A stretch of DNA of 64,000 bases from an uncultured Porphyromonadaceae bacterium (GCA_947175495.1 CAMWNB010000003.1:1-64000), one strand, 5' to 3'. Shown: positions 37,753 to 49,610, counted from the stretch's first letter. The notes: generated by a model from the sequence alone, not told the origin. Translations and numbers: made by a program.

Positions 37753-38330
37753 ATATAATAGCACTTGCCGGAGGCATCGGTGCCGGCAAAAGCATGGTCA
37801 GCCGCATGCTTCGCGCCATGGGCTACGAAGTGTACGACACAGACTCGGCCGCCCGTCGCATCATGGACTCGAGCTCTGAAATCAAACAATTTCTACAAGA
37901 AAAAATCAGTCCCGATGCCGTAAACGACATGGGGGTGATCAACAGGGCTGCAGTAGCCGCAGTTGTATTTTCCGATGCTGAACGTCTGGCCATGCTCAAT
38001 GAGGTGGTTCATTCTGCTGTGAGAGCTGATATGCGGGCATGGGCCAAGACATGCGGCGATGCGATGTTTGTTGAGTCTGCCATTGCAGTTGGCAGCGGTT
38101 TAGCTGATGAGGTGGATGCAATATGGGAAGTATCCGCGCCAGAGGATTTGCGTATAAAGCGTATTTGCATGCGAGGCTCAGGAATGACACCTGCCCAGGC
38201 GCTTGCACGTATCGACGCACAGCGGGCCGAACTGTCAGCTGTGGGAAAGCTCCGAACAGTCGAGCTTATAAACGACAATGCCACCCCTTTGCTTCCACAG
38301 CTTGAGGCGGCATTGCGTACTGTAGGATAA
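37749..38330 (+). CDS. coaE: Dephospho-CoA kinase
   Basis: IIALAGGIGAGKSMVSRMLRAMGYEVYDTDSAARRIM. Confidence 0.95.
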   Translation: MNIIALAGGIGAGKSMVSRMLRAMGYEVYDTDSAARRIMDSSSEIKQFLQEKISPDAVNDMGVINRAAVAAVVFSDAERLAMLNEVVHSAVRADMRAWAKTCGDAMFVESAIAVGSGLADEVDAIWEVSAPEDLRIKRICMRGSGMTPAQALARIDAQRAELSAVGKLRTVELINDNATPLLPQLEAALRTVG

Positions 38331-38332
38331 GT

Positions 38333-38626
38333 TTAGAACTCGTAGTCAACGCATCCGCGGAGTTCCTTGTTGGCCCCGAGCAGAGATGCTGCCGCCACAT
38401 GAGCAGGATGCTTTGCGTACACGGCAACGTCGGCCATCGTAGGCACGATTGCTGTGAGCACTACGTCCCACTCCTCGGTGGGATTCTGGTTGAGACCTAC
38501 TTCGATGGACTGGAGGCAGTCAATCTGTTCCGGCAAAGCCTCAAGGGCGTTCTTGAATTCGGTGGCTACGCGAAGGCGCTCTTCCGGAGTGCCTTTAAGG
38601 AGGAACATTACGATGTGTTTTACCAT
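38333..38626 (-). CDS. Dabb (stress-responsive alpha/beta barrel) family protein
   Basis: MVKHIVMFLLKGTPEERLRVATEFKNALEALPEQIDCLQSIEVGLN. Confidence 0.88.
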   Translation of the reverse strand: MVKHIVMFLLKGTPEERLRVATEFKNALEALPEQIDCLQSIEVGLNQNPTEEWDVVLTAIVPTMADVAVYAKHPAHVAAASLLGANKELRGCVDYEF

Positions 38627-38630
38627 AGCT

Positions 38631-40274
<1,644 letters not shown>

Positions 40275-40277
40275 TTA

Positions 40278-41306
40278 TTATTCTATAAAAGCATTGTGGA
40301 GCATCCGCATCGCCTCGTCGGCAAAACCTGCGTCGACGGTGGCGTATATAAAACCGTCGCCTTGCATGGCTTCATACCCGAGTAGAGCCGCCACCTCTGC
40401 CGTGCCGACACCCTCACGGTTGCCTATCAGACTCACTTCTACTGTGCCAGCAGGAGTGACAGTCGAGGCTACTGCGACAAATCCTTGTGCCTGCGCAGCT
40501 GTCGGACTTATTTCAGTGCCAGATGCTTCGGGGTGGAATGAGTCAAGCACTCGCACTGCAAATCCCCCGCGCATCGCAGGGCGAATGCAGTCGGGATGCA
40601 GAATCTTGGCGCCGCGGCGGGCCGCGGTGTCGGCAGTGGCATAGCTCATGCCGGGGATGCAGCGGGCAGTGTTTACTCGACGCGGGTCGGCCGTATATAC
40701 ACCGTCTACGTCGGTCCATATCTGCACTTCGGTTGCGCCGAGGGCTTCGCCGAGCAGGGTGGCGGTATAGTCGCTGCCACCGCGCGACAGCGTCGCCACG
40801 CACCCTTTCTCGTCGCGGCAGATGAACCCCTGCGTCACATAGACATCGTGCTCGCCGGCCGCGGAGAACACCGATGCCGCATTGCGGCAGATGGCGTCGA
40901 TGTCCGGCTCTCCGGTTGCGTCGACACTTACAAAATCAGTAGCATCAAGCCACACAGCATCGATACCGCGCTTTTGCAACACGGCATGCATCAGACGGGT
41001 GCTCATCAGTTCTCCGCAAGCTACCGTCTCGGCAGGAGTGACGGCATTTCCGAGAATAGTTCTCAGCGTATCGGCAGTGTCAGCTTCCACTCCGAGTTCG
41101 CGTGCTGCGGCAAGGTGCTTGTCGAGTACAGCGTCACGGTCGTCTTCTCCGCTTGCTATTGCAAGCAGCGCATTGGTGACTCCACTCATGGCTGAAAGCA
41201 CTACGACGGTCGGCCTGCTTGCGGCCTCAATGATATCGGCCGTGGCGGAAATACGCGCGGCCGAGCCGACCGACGTTCCGCCGAATTTCATTACTATAGT
41301 TTGCAT
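40278..41306 (-). CDS. Aspartate kinase, short form with reduced ACT region
   Basis: MQTIVMKFGGTSVGSAARI, GFICRDEKGCVATLSRGGSDYTATLLGEALGATEVQIWTDVDGVYTADPR. Confidence 0.9.
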   Translation of the reverse strand: MQTIVMKFGGTSVGSAARISATADIIEAASRPTVVVLSAMSGVTNALLAIASGEDDRDAVLDKHLAAARELGVEADTADTLRTILGNAVTPAETVACGELMSTRLMHAVLQKRGIDAVWLDATDFVSVDATGEPDIDAICRNAASVFSAAGEHDVYVTQGFICRDEKGCVATLSRGGSDYTATLLGEALGATEVQIWTDVDGVYTADPRRVNTARCIPGMSYATADTAARRGAKILHPDCIRPAMRGGFAVRVLDSFHPEASGTEISPTAAQAQGFVAVASTVTPAGTVEVSLIGNREGVGTAEVAALLGYEAMQGDGFIYATVDAGFADEAMRMLHNAFIE

Positions 41307-41321
41307 TTTCATTTGAGAGTG

Positions 41322-41329
41322 CAAAGTTA
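41322..41329 (-). promoter_or_regulatory. Putative -7 box (TAACTTTG, minus) for the aspartokinase gene
   Basis: CAAAGTTA on + strand, 16 bp upstream of the MQTIVMKF start. Confidence 0.55.
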
Positions 41330-41344
41330 GCCATTTTTACGCAA

Positions 41345-41372
41345 AAAACGGCCGCTTGACAGCGGTCGTTTT
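41345..41372 (-). terminator. Intrinsic terminator downstream of the Crp/Fnr gene
   Basis: AAAACGGCCGCT-tgac-AGCGGTCGTTTT, one wobble/mismatch. Confidence 0.75.
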
Positions 41373-41399
41373 CGTATATCGATACAAAAAAATACGGCA

Positions 41400-42098
41400 T
41401 TATCCGTATTTGCTTATTTTTCGAAGCTGAGCTTCGTTTATAATCTTTATTCTACGGCCGTCCACCACCACAAGTCGTTCGGTCACAAAAGTGGAAAGAG
41501 TGCGAATGGCGTTGCTTGTGGTCATGTTGGAAAGATTGGCAAGGTCTTCACGCGCCATATATATTTTAAGAGTAGCGCCATCGTCCTCGTAACCATAGTT
41601 GTCAAGCAGCACAATGAGAGCCTCGGCCAAGCGCCCGCGTATATGTTTTTGGGTGAGGTTTACGATACGAGTGTCAGATCCGCCGAGATTGCGCGACAAT
41701 TCCTGGATGAAGAACCAGGCAAGGCTATTGTTGTTGCTGATCATGTCGCGTACAAGGGTGAGGGGCACAGCGCCAAGCATCGACGGCTCGAAAGCGGACG
41801 CACTGCTGACGTAGGCTTCCTGGGCGAAGAATGCGCGGTAGCCGAAGTACTGCACCGGGCGGATGAGGCGAAGAATCTGCACGCGTCCTCCGACGCCTTC
41901 CTTCGTCTTCTTTACCTTGCCTTTGAGCAATACCCAGAGAAACTCAGGTTCGTCGCCTTCAGCATATATCAGCTGATTCTTTTTGAAGGTATGCACTTCC
42001 ATGTTCTCGACCACAAGACGACGTTCATCGTTGTTGAGTCGGGTCCAGATTTCTGCCATATCCTCATTAATAACTTTTTCGAGGGCTGCTTTGATCAT
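41400..42098 (-). CDS. Crp/Fnr family transcriptional regulator
   Basis: cNMP-binding-like fold and C-terminal HTH REDLANLSNMTTSNAIRTLSTFVTERLVVVDGRRIKI. Confidence 0.9.
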   Translation of the reverse strand: MIKAALEKVINEDMAEIWTRLNNDERRLVVENMEVHTFKKNQLIYAEGDEPEFLWVLLKGKVKKTKEGVGGRVQILRLIRPVQYFGYRAFFAQEAYVSSASAFEPSMLGAVPLTLVRDMISNNNSLAWFFIQELSRNLGGSDTRIVNLTQKHIRGRLAEALIVLLDNYGYEDDGATLKIYMAREDLANLSNMTTSNAIRTLSTFVTERLVVVDGRRIKIINEAQLRKISKYG

Positions 42099-42132
42099 CC
42101 TTATGTGTTGTATCGCTATGTTTTATAACATG

Positions 42133-42140
42133 CAAAATTA
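42133..42140 (-). promoter_or_regulatory. Putative -7 box (TAATTTTG, minus) for the Crp/Fnr gene
   Basis: CAAAATTA on + strand. Confidence 0.5.
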
Positions 42141-42222
42141 CGATTTTTTTTTGAACAAGCGACAAAATGAATAGTAAAAACGCAAAAATCAATAGGATTT
42201 CCCCATTTTTTGCCACTTGAAA

Positions 42223-44646
42223 TTAAAAATCAACCGTAAGGCGCACATTGAACTGCCGGCGGGTAAGATAATTTGGCACGGCGTATTGGATATTGTTCAC
42301 ATCGGTAACCCAATAATAGGAACTGACATTGCTGATGTCAAGCAGGTTGAACACATCCACTCCCAGCCACACGCTCTTTAGTTTCGCAGCGAGGCCGGAG
42401 CGTGAGGTGTCGCCATCGCCGCGGGGCGAAAGCAGGGCGTAACTCAGACCCACGTCGACACGCTTGTAGGCCGGAGCCCGGAAATAGCCTTCATCGCGAC
42501 TGCTGCGTGGAGCCGTCATGGGCAGGCCGTCACTTATAATGCCGCGAAGACTGAATTTAAGTTTCGGAAACTTTGGAAAATAATCCGTGAAATATAGGGC
42601 GAAATTATAACGGCGGTCGCTTGGGCGGGGCACTTTGACACCGTTTAGTGTCTCCTGTGCGCTCATCAGTGAGAAGCTTACCCACGAATCAGAACCCGGA
42701 ACAAACTGGCCGAAGAGTTTGAAATCGATGCCGGTGGCAAAACCTTTGCTTAGATTTTGTCCGGCATAGACGAGTTTCAGGTTCTCAAGTTCGTAAGGTA
42801 TGAGGTTGCCAAGGCTCTTGTAGTATGCTTCCGCAGTAAACTTGAATGGGCGGTTGAATGCACGGAAGGTGAAGTCGGCGCCGCCTATGAACTGTATGCT
42901 TCGCTGCGACTTTATGTCGGAATTGAGACGCACGATGGTGTTGCCGTCGGCGTCTGCCACGGGCTGGCGGAACTCCTTGAAGAACGGCGCCTGGTAGTAG
43001 AGGCCGGTTGCAAAGCGTAATGCCCAGCGGGGTGCGGCATCAGGCACGAATCCGAGACTGACGCGCGGACTCACAAGCAACTCATTGTTAAAGTCCCAAT
43101 AGCTCATGCGTATGCCGCCGTTGATGTTCAGATAGCCTGCCGAGGTAGAAAGACGGTAGCTGTCCTGGATGTACGTAGCCATACGATTGGAACTTAGGTC
43201 GTTGCGTGAGTCAAGATTGTAGATTACGCGTAATGCGTCGGGGGTGGCCGGCAGTGAGAATCCCGCGCTGTCCCGCAACTCCCATTCGCGCGTGCGATCA
43301 TGTATGCGCTCGTGGTTGAAACTGAGACCGTAGGCCAGGTTATGGCGTCCGGTAGCCGTGGCTCCACGCAGAGTCAGGTTCACGACGCTTGCCTTTAATC
43401 TGTTGCGTGCGTGTTCAAGATATTTGCCGACGCCGAGTTCGCCGCCGATGCCACCCTCATTGGTGTCGCCCGATGTGCCGGCTTGGTCAAGCCAATACTC
43501 GCCGCTGATGTCGTAGGTTACAAGTTCATTGCTGAGAAATCCCGAAAACAGCAGGTCGAAGGTCGATTTTTTGTTGGGTGTGAAACTAAGTGTGGCAGCT
43601 CCGAAGAATGTCTCGAAACGATCTTTTTCCTGGCCGTCGAAGTAAACTTTGAACTGTTTGGCATCGGTTGATGTGCCGAACGACGTATTGCGGTCGTGGG
43701 GCACGAATTTGTAATTGTTGATTGAGATGTTACCCAGCACGCTTGCCTGCCATTTGGGAGAGAACTTGAAGGTCATGAACGTCTGGTAGTCAAAGAAGCG
43801 AGGGTCGTATTCGCCTTTGTCCTCCATGCTGCTGAGCAGCGACGCGTTGCTCTTGTAGCGCAGACCGTGCAGCTGGGTGAAGCGCCTGGAGGCACTGCCG
43901 ATGGCCACGCTGCCGCCCATCAGGCTGAGCGACGCCGAACCTTCGAACGCTTCGGGTTGGCGATAGGTGATGTCGAGCGCGCTCGACATACGGTCACCGT
44001 ATTGCGCGCCGAAGCCGCCCGTGGAGAAGCCTACGGCACCCACCATGTCGGGGTTGATGATGCTGAGGCCCTCTTGCTGGCCCGAACTTACGAGTTGCGG
44101 ACGATACACCTCGATGCCGTTGATGTATACGCTGTTTTCATCGTACGAGCCGCCGCGCACGGAGTACTGCGACGACATCTCGTTGGCGCTCGTCACACCG
44201 GCCATTGTAGCGAGCATGCCCTCGACAGAGCCGCCGTTGATATCGGGAGCAAGTTTGTAGCTGTCGGCGTCGAGTCGTTGAAGGCCGTCGGTCTGTTTGC
44301 GATACTCGGTCACTTCCACGGCGTTGAGAGCATATGAAGCCGGCTCCATCTTCACGTTTACGGTGACTTCGCCCTTGGGGCTTATGAGTTTGCGCTTGGC
44401 TTCTTGATAGCCCACGCAGGTGAAGAGGATGCGCAGTGTGTCAGTGTCGGCCACGGAGAACTGGAAAGTGCCGTCAAGTCCGGATGTGGCGCCGAGGGCG
44501 GTGCCCTGCACACGCACAGATACAAATTCCAACGGCTCGTTGTTCTCATCGGTAATTTTGCCATGCACCTTCACAGCGGCGCGTGCGCCGAGCGGCAAGG
44601 CGAGCAGCAGCACGATCAGTATGTTGAGTGATAATATGCGATTCAT
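42223..44646 (-). CDS. TonB-dependent receptor with carboxypeptidase-regulatory-like N-domain
   Basis: VKVHGKITDENNEPLEFVSVRVQGTALGATSGLDGTFQF; plug SQYSVRGGSYDENSVYINGIEVYRPQLVSSGQQEGLS; barrel ending FNVRLTVDF. Confidence 0.9.
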   Translation of the reverse strand: MNRILSLNILIVLLLALPLGARAAVKVHGKITDENNEPLEFVSVRVQGTALGATSGLDGTFQFSVADTDTLRILFTCVGYQEAKRKLISPKGEVTVNVKMEPASYALNAVEVTEYRKQTDGLQRLDADSYKLAPDINGGSVEGMLATMAGVTSANEMSSQYSVRGGSYDENSVYINGIEVYRPQLVSSGQQEGLSIINPDMVGAVGFSTGGFGAQYGDRMSSALDITYRQPEAFEGSASLSLMGGSVAIGSASRRFTQLHGLRYKSNASLLSSMEDKGEYDPRFFDYQTFMTFKFSPKWQASVLGNISINNYKFVPHDRNTSFGTSTDAKQFKVYFDGQEKDRFETFFGAATLSFTPNKKSTFDLLFSGFLSNELVTYDISGEYWLDQAGTSGDTNEGGIGGELGVGKYLEHARNRLKASVVNLTLRGATATGRHNLAYGLSFNHERIHDRTREWELRDSAGFSLPATPDALRVIYNLDSRNDLSSNRMATYIQDSYRLSTSAGYLNINGGIRMSYWDFNNELLVSPRVSLGFVPDAAPRWALRFATGLYYQAPFFKEFRQPVADADGNTIVRLNSDIKSQRSIQFIGGADFTFRAFNRPFKFTAEAYYKSLGNLIPYELENLKLVYAGQNLSKGFATGIDFKLFGQFVPGSDSWVSFSLMSAQETLNGVKVPRPSDRRYNFALYFTDYFPKFPKLKFSLRGIISDGLPMTAPRSSRDEGYFRAPAYKRVDVGLSYALLSPRGDGDTSRSGLAAKLKSVWLGVDVFNLLDISNVSSYYWVTDVNNIQYAVPNYLTRRQFNVRLTVDF

Positions 44647-44658
44647 CCTCTAAATAAC

Positions 44659-44690
44659 GAAAGGCCGGACGAAAAATTGCCCGGCCTTTC
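44659..44690 (-). terminator. Intrinsic terminator downstream of rho
   Basis: GAAAGGCCGG-acgaaaaattgc-CCGGCCTTTC. Confidence 0.8.
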
Positions 44691-44712
44691 ATGTAAATAC
44701 TTGTTGCTTGGA

Positions 44713-46602
44713 TCAATCGCCCATGGTGCGGAGCAACTCGTCGTTGTCGCGCGTACGCTCCATGCGGTCTTTTATGAATTCCATGGCCTCAACGCTGTTG
44801 CGGTCGCCAAGGAATCGGCGCAGAATCCACATGCGGTTGAGCGTCTCGGGACGCAGCAGCAGGTCGTCGCGGCGTGTGCTGGACGCCATGATGTCGACGG
44901 CAGGGAAAATGCGCTTGTTGGAGAGCTTGCGGTCGAGTTGCAGCTCCATGTTGCCGGTGCCTTTGAACTCTTCGAAAATTACTTCGTCCATCTTCGATGA
45001 AGTTTCGGTAAGGGCTGTGGCGATGATGGTGAGCGAGCCGCCGCCTTCTATGTTGCGGGCCGCACCGAAGAAGCGTTTGGGTTTCTGCAGGGCGTTTGCG
45101 TCAACGCCGCCGCTGAGGATTTTGCCGGATGCGGGCGCGCAGGTGTTGTAGGCGCGGGCAAGGCGGGTGATGGAGTCGAGCAGAATTACCACGTCGTGAC
45201 CACATTCCACCATGCGCTTGGCCTTCTCAAGAACAATGCCGGCTATGCGCACATGGCGGTCGGCAGGTTCGTCGAAAGTGCTGGCTATAACCTCGGCATT
45301 GACGCTGCGCTGCATGTCGGTCACTTCCTCCGGACGTTCGTCGATGAGCAGAATGATGATGTAGGTCTCGGGGTGGTTCTCGGCAATGGCGTTGGCCACA
45401 TCTTTGAGAAGCAGCGTCTTACCGGTTTTGGGAGGGGCCACGATGAGACCTCGCTGACCTTTGCCTATCGGGGAGAACATATCGACAACCCGGGTCGACA
45501 TGTTGCTGCTGTTGCCGCCGGTGATGTTGAATTTTTCATCGGGGAACAGAGGGGTGAGATGCTCGAAAGGCACGCGGTCTCGGATAAAGTCAAGCGAACG
45601 ACCATTCACACGCAGCACATCTGTGAGGATGAAGTACTTGTCGTTTTCGCGTGGGGGACGAACAGCAGCTTCCACCACGTCGCCGGTCTTGAGGCCGAAC
45701 TGCTTGATTTGCGCCTGCGACACGTATATGTCGTCCGGACTGGGCATGTAGTTGAAGTCGCTTGAGCGAAGGAAGCCGTGCCCTTGCTGCTCAATCTCGA
45801 GCACTCCGGCGGCTTCAAGCAGGCCCGAGAAGTCGAAACGCTGCTGCGTCTGCTGTTGACGGTCCTTGCGGTTTTTGTTTTTCTTTCCCTGTTGTTGCTG
45901 GCCGGGCACCTGTTGGCCCGGTTCGGCTATTGTTATGGTAGCTTGGGCCTGTGCTTGAGCATTGGCGAGTTCTGCTTCTTCGCGCTCGCGTTGCGAACGA
46001 GGCACGAATTTGCGCCCTTCGGCACGGGGGAAGAATGTGCCGAGCGATGTGTCGGCGTTGGCCGACGGACGGAAGTCGCGTTTGGGCTGCGCTTCTGCTT
46101 GTTCTGCAATCTCCGGCGCAGGTGTCGCTTCAACAGATGCTTGCGTCGATCGTTCTGCTATCTCTGGCGCGGGGGACGATTCAGTCCCATTGTCTGTTGC
46201 TGATGTGGTATTCTCTTCAGCATCCTTCTTGGACGGACGCCCGCGACGCTTGCGTGGAGCCTCCGCGCTTGCTTCGGTTTCGGCTGGGGCTGCGTCCTTT
46301 TTTGCTGTTTTTGTGGTCTTGGCAGTTTTTGCAGCTTTAGTGGCCTTGGCAGGCTTCTCGGCAGACGCAGCCTCTTCATCGGTCTTTTTGCGACGGGTGC
46401 GTTTTTTCTGCTCGGGCTGTTCATCATCGGATGCTCGGCGACGTTCGGCGCCTGCGGATGCACGGTCAACAGCCTGCTGGTCTAAAATGCGGTAGATAAG
46501 CTCTTCTTTTTGGGTGGGGTCTACTTTTTTCAGACCCATGTTTTCGGCGACGGCTTTGAGTTCGGCATCGCCCATTTCGTTTAATTCGGAAATGTTATAC
46601 AT
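44713..46602 (-). CDS. rho: Transcription termination factor Rho with large disordered N-terminal insert
   Basis: [56 protein letters not shown]; ~200-aa low-complexity insert after the N-terminal helical domain. Confidence 0.97.
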   Translation of the reverse strand: MYNISELNEMGDAELKAVAENMGLKKVDPTQKEELIYRILDQQAVDRASAGAERRRASDDEQPEQKKRTRRKKTDEEAASAEKPAKATKAAKTAKTTKTAKKDAAPAETEASAEAPRKRRGRPSKKDAEENTTSATDNGTESSPAPEIAERSTQASVEATPAPEIAEQAEAQPKRDFRPSANADTSLGTFFPRAEGRKFVPRSQREREEAELANAQAQAQATITIAEPGQQVPGQQQQGKKNKNRKDRQQQTQQRFDFSGLLEAAGVLEIEQQGHGFLRSSDFNYMPSPDDIYVSQAQIKQFGLKTGDVVEAAVRPPRENDKYFILTDVLRVNGRSLDFIRDRVPFEHLTPLFPDEKFNITGGNSSNMSTRVVDMFSPIGKGQRGLIVAPPKTGKTLLLKDVANAIAENHPETYIIILLIDERPEEVTDMQRSVNAEVIASTFDEPADRHVRIAGIVLEKAKRMVECGHDVVILLDSITRLARAYNTCAPASGKILSGGVDANALQKPKRFFGAARNIEGGGSLTIIATALTETSSKMDEVIFEEFKGTGNMELQLDRKLSNKRIFPAVDIMASSTRRDDLLLRPETLNRMWILRRFLGDRNSVEAMEFIKDRMERTRDNDELLRTMGD

Positions 46603-46655
46603 ATATAATTATGTAGTGGGAATCTTTTCGGAAGTGCACAACAAAGGCATGTGCA

Positions 46656-46754
46656 TCATATTCCGAAGCTGCCATGCAGCTGAATTCGGTAAAATATAGG
46701 GGAGGGTAAGAGTGGAGAGTACGAAAGGCAATAATAAGTTAAATGCCGTTTCAT
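46656..46754 (-). CDS. Putative 32-aa leader ORF upstream of rho
   Basis: Hand translation MKRHLTYYCLSYSPLLPSPIFYRIQLHGSFGI*; starts immediately after the predicted TSS; not in the supplied track. Confidence 0.4.
   Translation of the reverse strand: MKRHLTYYCLSYSPLLPSPIFYRIQLHGSFGI
46663..46689 (-). promoter_or_regulatory. Hairpin in the rho leader
   Basis: CCGAA-GCTG...CAGC-tgaa-TTCGG inverted repeat inside the leader ORF 3' half. Confidence 0.5.
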
Positions 46755-46758
46755 GACG

Positions 46759-46766
46759 CAAAGTTA
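46759..46766 (-). promoter_or_regulatory. Putative -7 box (TAACTTTG, minus) for rho
   Basis: CAAAGTTA on + strand; gives a ~150-nt leader. Confidence 0.55.
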
Positions 46767-46823
46767 ATATAGTTTTCTTAATTAACAAAGAAAAGCAGCG
46801 AAAAGTTGATGCCAATATGCGGC

Positions 46824-47786
46824 TTACGCCTTGGCATTAGTGGCAAATCGTGGCGAATCGGGGGCGATACGCCTGGTCTTGCCTGTAGCTGTGCGCTCGA
46901 ATTGCGGCATTGCCATCACATATTTCGGACGTCGGCGCCCATCTGCCATTTTTGCCGCAAGTTCATTAGCCCACCAACGCGCATCTTTGTCATTTCCTTC
47001 AACAACCATTGCCGCAACTTCGCCCCATTTGTCGTCCGGCACGCCCAAGATGTAGAACGGAATCCAGACGATGTGTGCCAGTTCGCGCTCCAAATCCTCG
47101 GGAAATAATTTTATCCCTCCACTATTTATGGCGCCATCATAACGTCCAAGGAGAGTGAATTTTACCGGTGACTGTAGGTGTGCTACATCATTAGTGACGA
47201 TTCCGTCGAAACTGTAGCCGGGAGCATGCACAACAAGGCAGCCGCGACTGTCGAGTGAAAATGATATATCGGGGTTTGCGGTGAAGCATTCATCGTCGCC
47301 ATGTCTGAGCGCTACATTGCTGCAGGTCTCGGTCATACCATATGTTTCATAAATATCATAGCCGGTGCGCAGCAGTGCCTCACGTCGTGCTGTACTGAGC
47401 GCAGCCCCGCCTATCAGCACCTTCCCGGTGATTGCATGCAGTTCGGGACGCGCAATGAGTGCTTCGGCTTGCGATGGTGCAATCGACAGCAAGTCGATGC
47501 GCCGCGAAAAAGTGAGATTGTTGCTTGCCTCAATCGGCAGATATTCTCCTTCGGCAACAATAGCGCGCACAACAGCCATTTTAGTGGCTATGCTGCGCAT
47601 CGGGAGCGCCGATGCGACAACCGACCCTGCACCGAGATCAAACATGCGCACGGCCGTGGCGGCAGAACGCCGCATGTCGGCTTTGGGCAATAGTATCTCT
47701 TTCGGCTGACCTGTGCTGCCGGAAGTGTATGTGGCAATATATTTCCCGACGTCAAACCATTGCTTTAAAAAATCGGCGTATTCCAT
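46824..47786 (-). CDS. menE: o-Succinylbenzoate-CoA ligase (AMP-binding)
   Basis: YTSGSTGQPKEILLPK, YETYGMTETCSNVALRHG; men operon position. Confidence 0.9.
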   Translation of the reverse strand: MEYADFLKQWFDVGKYIATYTSGSTGQPKEILLPKADMRRSAATAVRMFDLGAGSVVASALPMRSIATKMAVVRAIVAEGEYLPIEASNNLTFSRRIDLLSIAPSQAEALIARPELHAITGKVLIGGAALSTARREALLRTGYDIYETYGMTETCSNVALRHGDDECFTANPDISFSLDSRGCLVVHAPGYSFDGIVTNDVAHLQSPVKFTLLGRYDGAINSGGIKLFPEDLERELAHIVWIPFYILGVPDDKWGEVAAMVVEGNDKDARWWANELAAKMADGRRRPKYVMAMPQFERTATGKTRRIAPDSPRFATNAKA

Positions 47787-48790
47787 TGCAGCTGCGGCAT
47801 TTCCCAGTTTTTGACACTGTCGAATTTCAAGTATGCACCTTCGCGGTACAGCGGCGAAGGGATGTTGTTGTGGTACAATTCACCGGTGCCAAGCCCCTGG
47901 GGCATTGCTATGCCGCGGCGTAGCGTAAGACGTGCAATGGCGTCGAGGCCAATGTTGCTTTCAAGGGCCGATGTGAACCAATATGGGATTCCCGCAGCTT
48001 CAGCTGCGTCGGCCCATTGAACCGCACCGCTGAGACCTCCGCAGAGAGCGGGTTTAAGGATGATGTAGGCCGGGCGGATGGCGTCGAGCAGGCAGTCCAT
48101 TCTTGTGCGCGTCGAGCAGCCGATTAGCTCTTCGTCGAGGGCTATCGGTATCGGACTCTCTGCGCATAATCTGCGCATGACATCGTGTTGGCCTGCAGCC
48201 ACGGGCTGCTCGATGGAATGAATGTCGTAACGCGCAAGACGCTCAAGGCGAGCCATTGCGTTGGCCGGTGAGAACGAACCGTTGGCATCCAGGCGTATCT
48301 CCAGCACATCGGATGCAAAACGCTGCCGCACCATGTCGAGCAGATCCACCTCGTCGCAGAAGTCGATGCCACCGATTTTCAACTTAAGAACCTTGAATCC
48401 CTCGGCAAGTTTATTCTCGATGCGTTCGGCCATCGTGGCTTTATCTCCCATCCACACGAGCCCGTTGATGGGTATGCCGTCGCAGTCCTTCCATTCTTCG
48501 GCTGTGGGATGTTTGAGGTTGAAAAGTGCAGTTTCAAGTCCGAAGCGTATAGAACTGTATGGACACTCTGCCAGCTGATCAAGATGCCGGCAGTAGTAGG
48601 CGAGGTATTCCTCGTAGTCCGGCATGTCGTCTGCGCTGAGGCCGCGGAACAGGGCACATTCGCCGTAGGCCGTGCGATCATCGTGGCGAATGCGAACAAA
48701 ATAAGTGTCTTTTTGGCGCATGCGCTCACGCGATGTTCGTGCTTCAAATTTGAAATCGAGCGTATAGTGCGCCCAATCGGCCACGCACAT
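47765..48790 (-). CDS. menC: o-Succinylbenzoate synthase
   Basis: Enolase superfamily: KLKIGGIDFCDEVDLL, IRLDANGSF, IALDEELIG. Confidence 0.92.
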   Translation of the reverse strand: MCVADWAHYTLDFKFEARTSRERMRQKDTYFVRIRHDDRTAYGECALFRGLSADDMPDYEEYLAYYCRHLDQLAECPYSSIRFGLETALFNLKHPTAEEWKDCDGIPINGLVWMGDKATMAERIENKLAEGFKVLKLKIGGIDFCDEVDLLDMVRQRFASDVLEIRLDANGSFSPANAMARLERLARYDIHSIEQPVAAGQHDVMRRLCAESPIPIALDEELIGCSTRTRMDCLLDAIRPAYIILKPALCGGLSGAVQWADAAEAAGIPYWFTSALESNIGLDAIARLTLRRGIAMPQGLGTGELYHNNIPSPLYREGAYLKFDSVKNWEMPQLQWNTPIF

Positions 48791-49608
48791 CAGCCCGGGA
48801 ATTGCGGGAATTGGTCGAAATCAGGATCGCGCTTTTCCAGGAATGCATTCTTGCCTTCCTGTGCCTCGTCCATAAGGTAGTACATGAGCGTGGCGTCTCC
48901 CGCAAACTCCATCAGGCCAGCCTGACCGTCGAGCTCGGCATTGAGCGCGCGCTTGATCATGCGAATGGCAAACGGGCTGCGTTTCATGATGGTCTCGCAC
49001 CACTCCACAGTCTCGTCCTCAAGTCGCTCCGGAGCCACTACAGCATTTATCATACCCATTGCAAGAGCCTCGTCGGCTGTGTACTGACGACATAGATACC
49101 ATATCTCGCGGGCCTTTTTCTGACCCACACAGCGGGCGAGATACGACGAGCCAAAGCCGGCATCAAAACTACCCACCTTGGGACCTGTCTGGCCGAAACG
49201 CGCCGTAGACGATGCGATAGACAGGTCGCACACCACGTTGAGCACGTTGCCGCCGCCGATACTATAGCCGTTCACCATGGCAATCACAGGCTTGGGTATG
49301 GAGCGGATGGCTTTGTGAAGTTCAAGCACATTGAGGCGCGGAGTGCCGTCTTCGTCGCGATAGCCTCCGCGGCTTTTGTAATTCTGGTCGCCTCCACTGC
49401 AGAATGCTTTGTCGCCGGCGCCGGTGAGCACTACCACGCGCACCTTAGGTGTGCGGCGGCAGTAATCCATTGCGTCAAGCATATCGGCGTTGGTCTGCGG
49501 TCTGAATGCGTTGTACACTTCCGGGCGGTTGATGGTGATGCGGGCAATCCCGTTGTAGAAATCGAAGAGGATGTCGCTATAGTCCTTTATCTTGATCCAG
49601 TTTCTCAT
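48790..49608 (-). CDS. menB: 1,4-dihydroxy-2-naphthoyl-CoA synthase
   Basis: [63 protein letters not shown]. Confidence 0.97.
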   Translation of the reverse strand: MRNWIKIKDYSDILFDFYNGIARITINRPEVYNAFRPQTNADMLDAMDYCRRTPKVRVVVLTGAGDKAFCSGGDQNYKSRGGYRDEDGTPRLNVLELHKAIRSIPKPVIAMVNGYSIGGGNVLNVVCDLSIASSTARFGQTGPKVGSFDAGFGSSYLARCVGQKKAREIWYLCRQYTADEALAMGMINAVVAPERLEDETVEWCETIMKRSPFAIRMIKRALNAELDGQAGLMEFAGDATLMYYLMDEAQEGKNAFLEKRDPDFDQFPQFPG

Positions 49609-49610
49609 TG

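Noticed and set aside
45900-46480. Repetitive Ala/Lys/Thr-coding DNA as a possible repeat array or CRISPR
   Set aside because: No regular repeat-spacer structure; it is the low-complexity coding region of the Rho insert.
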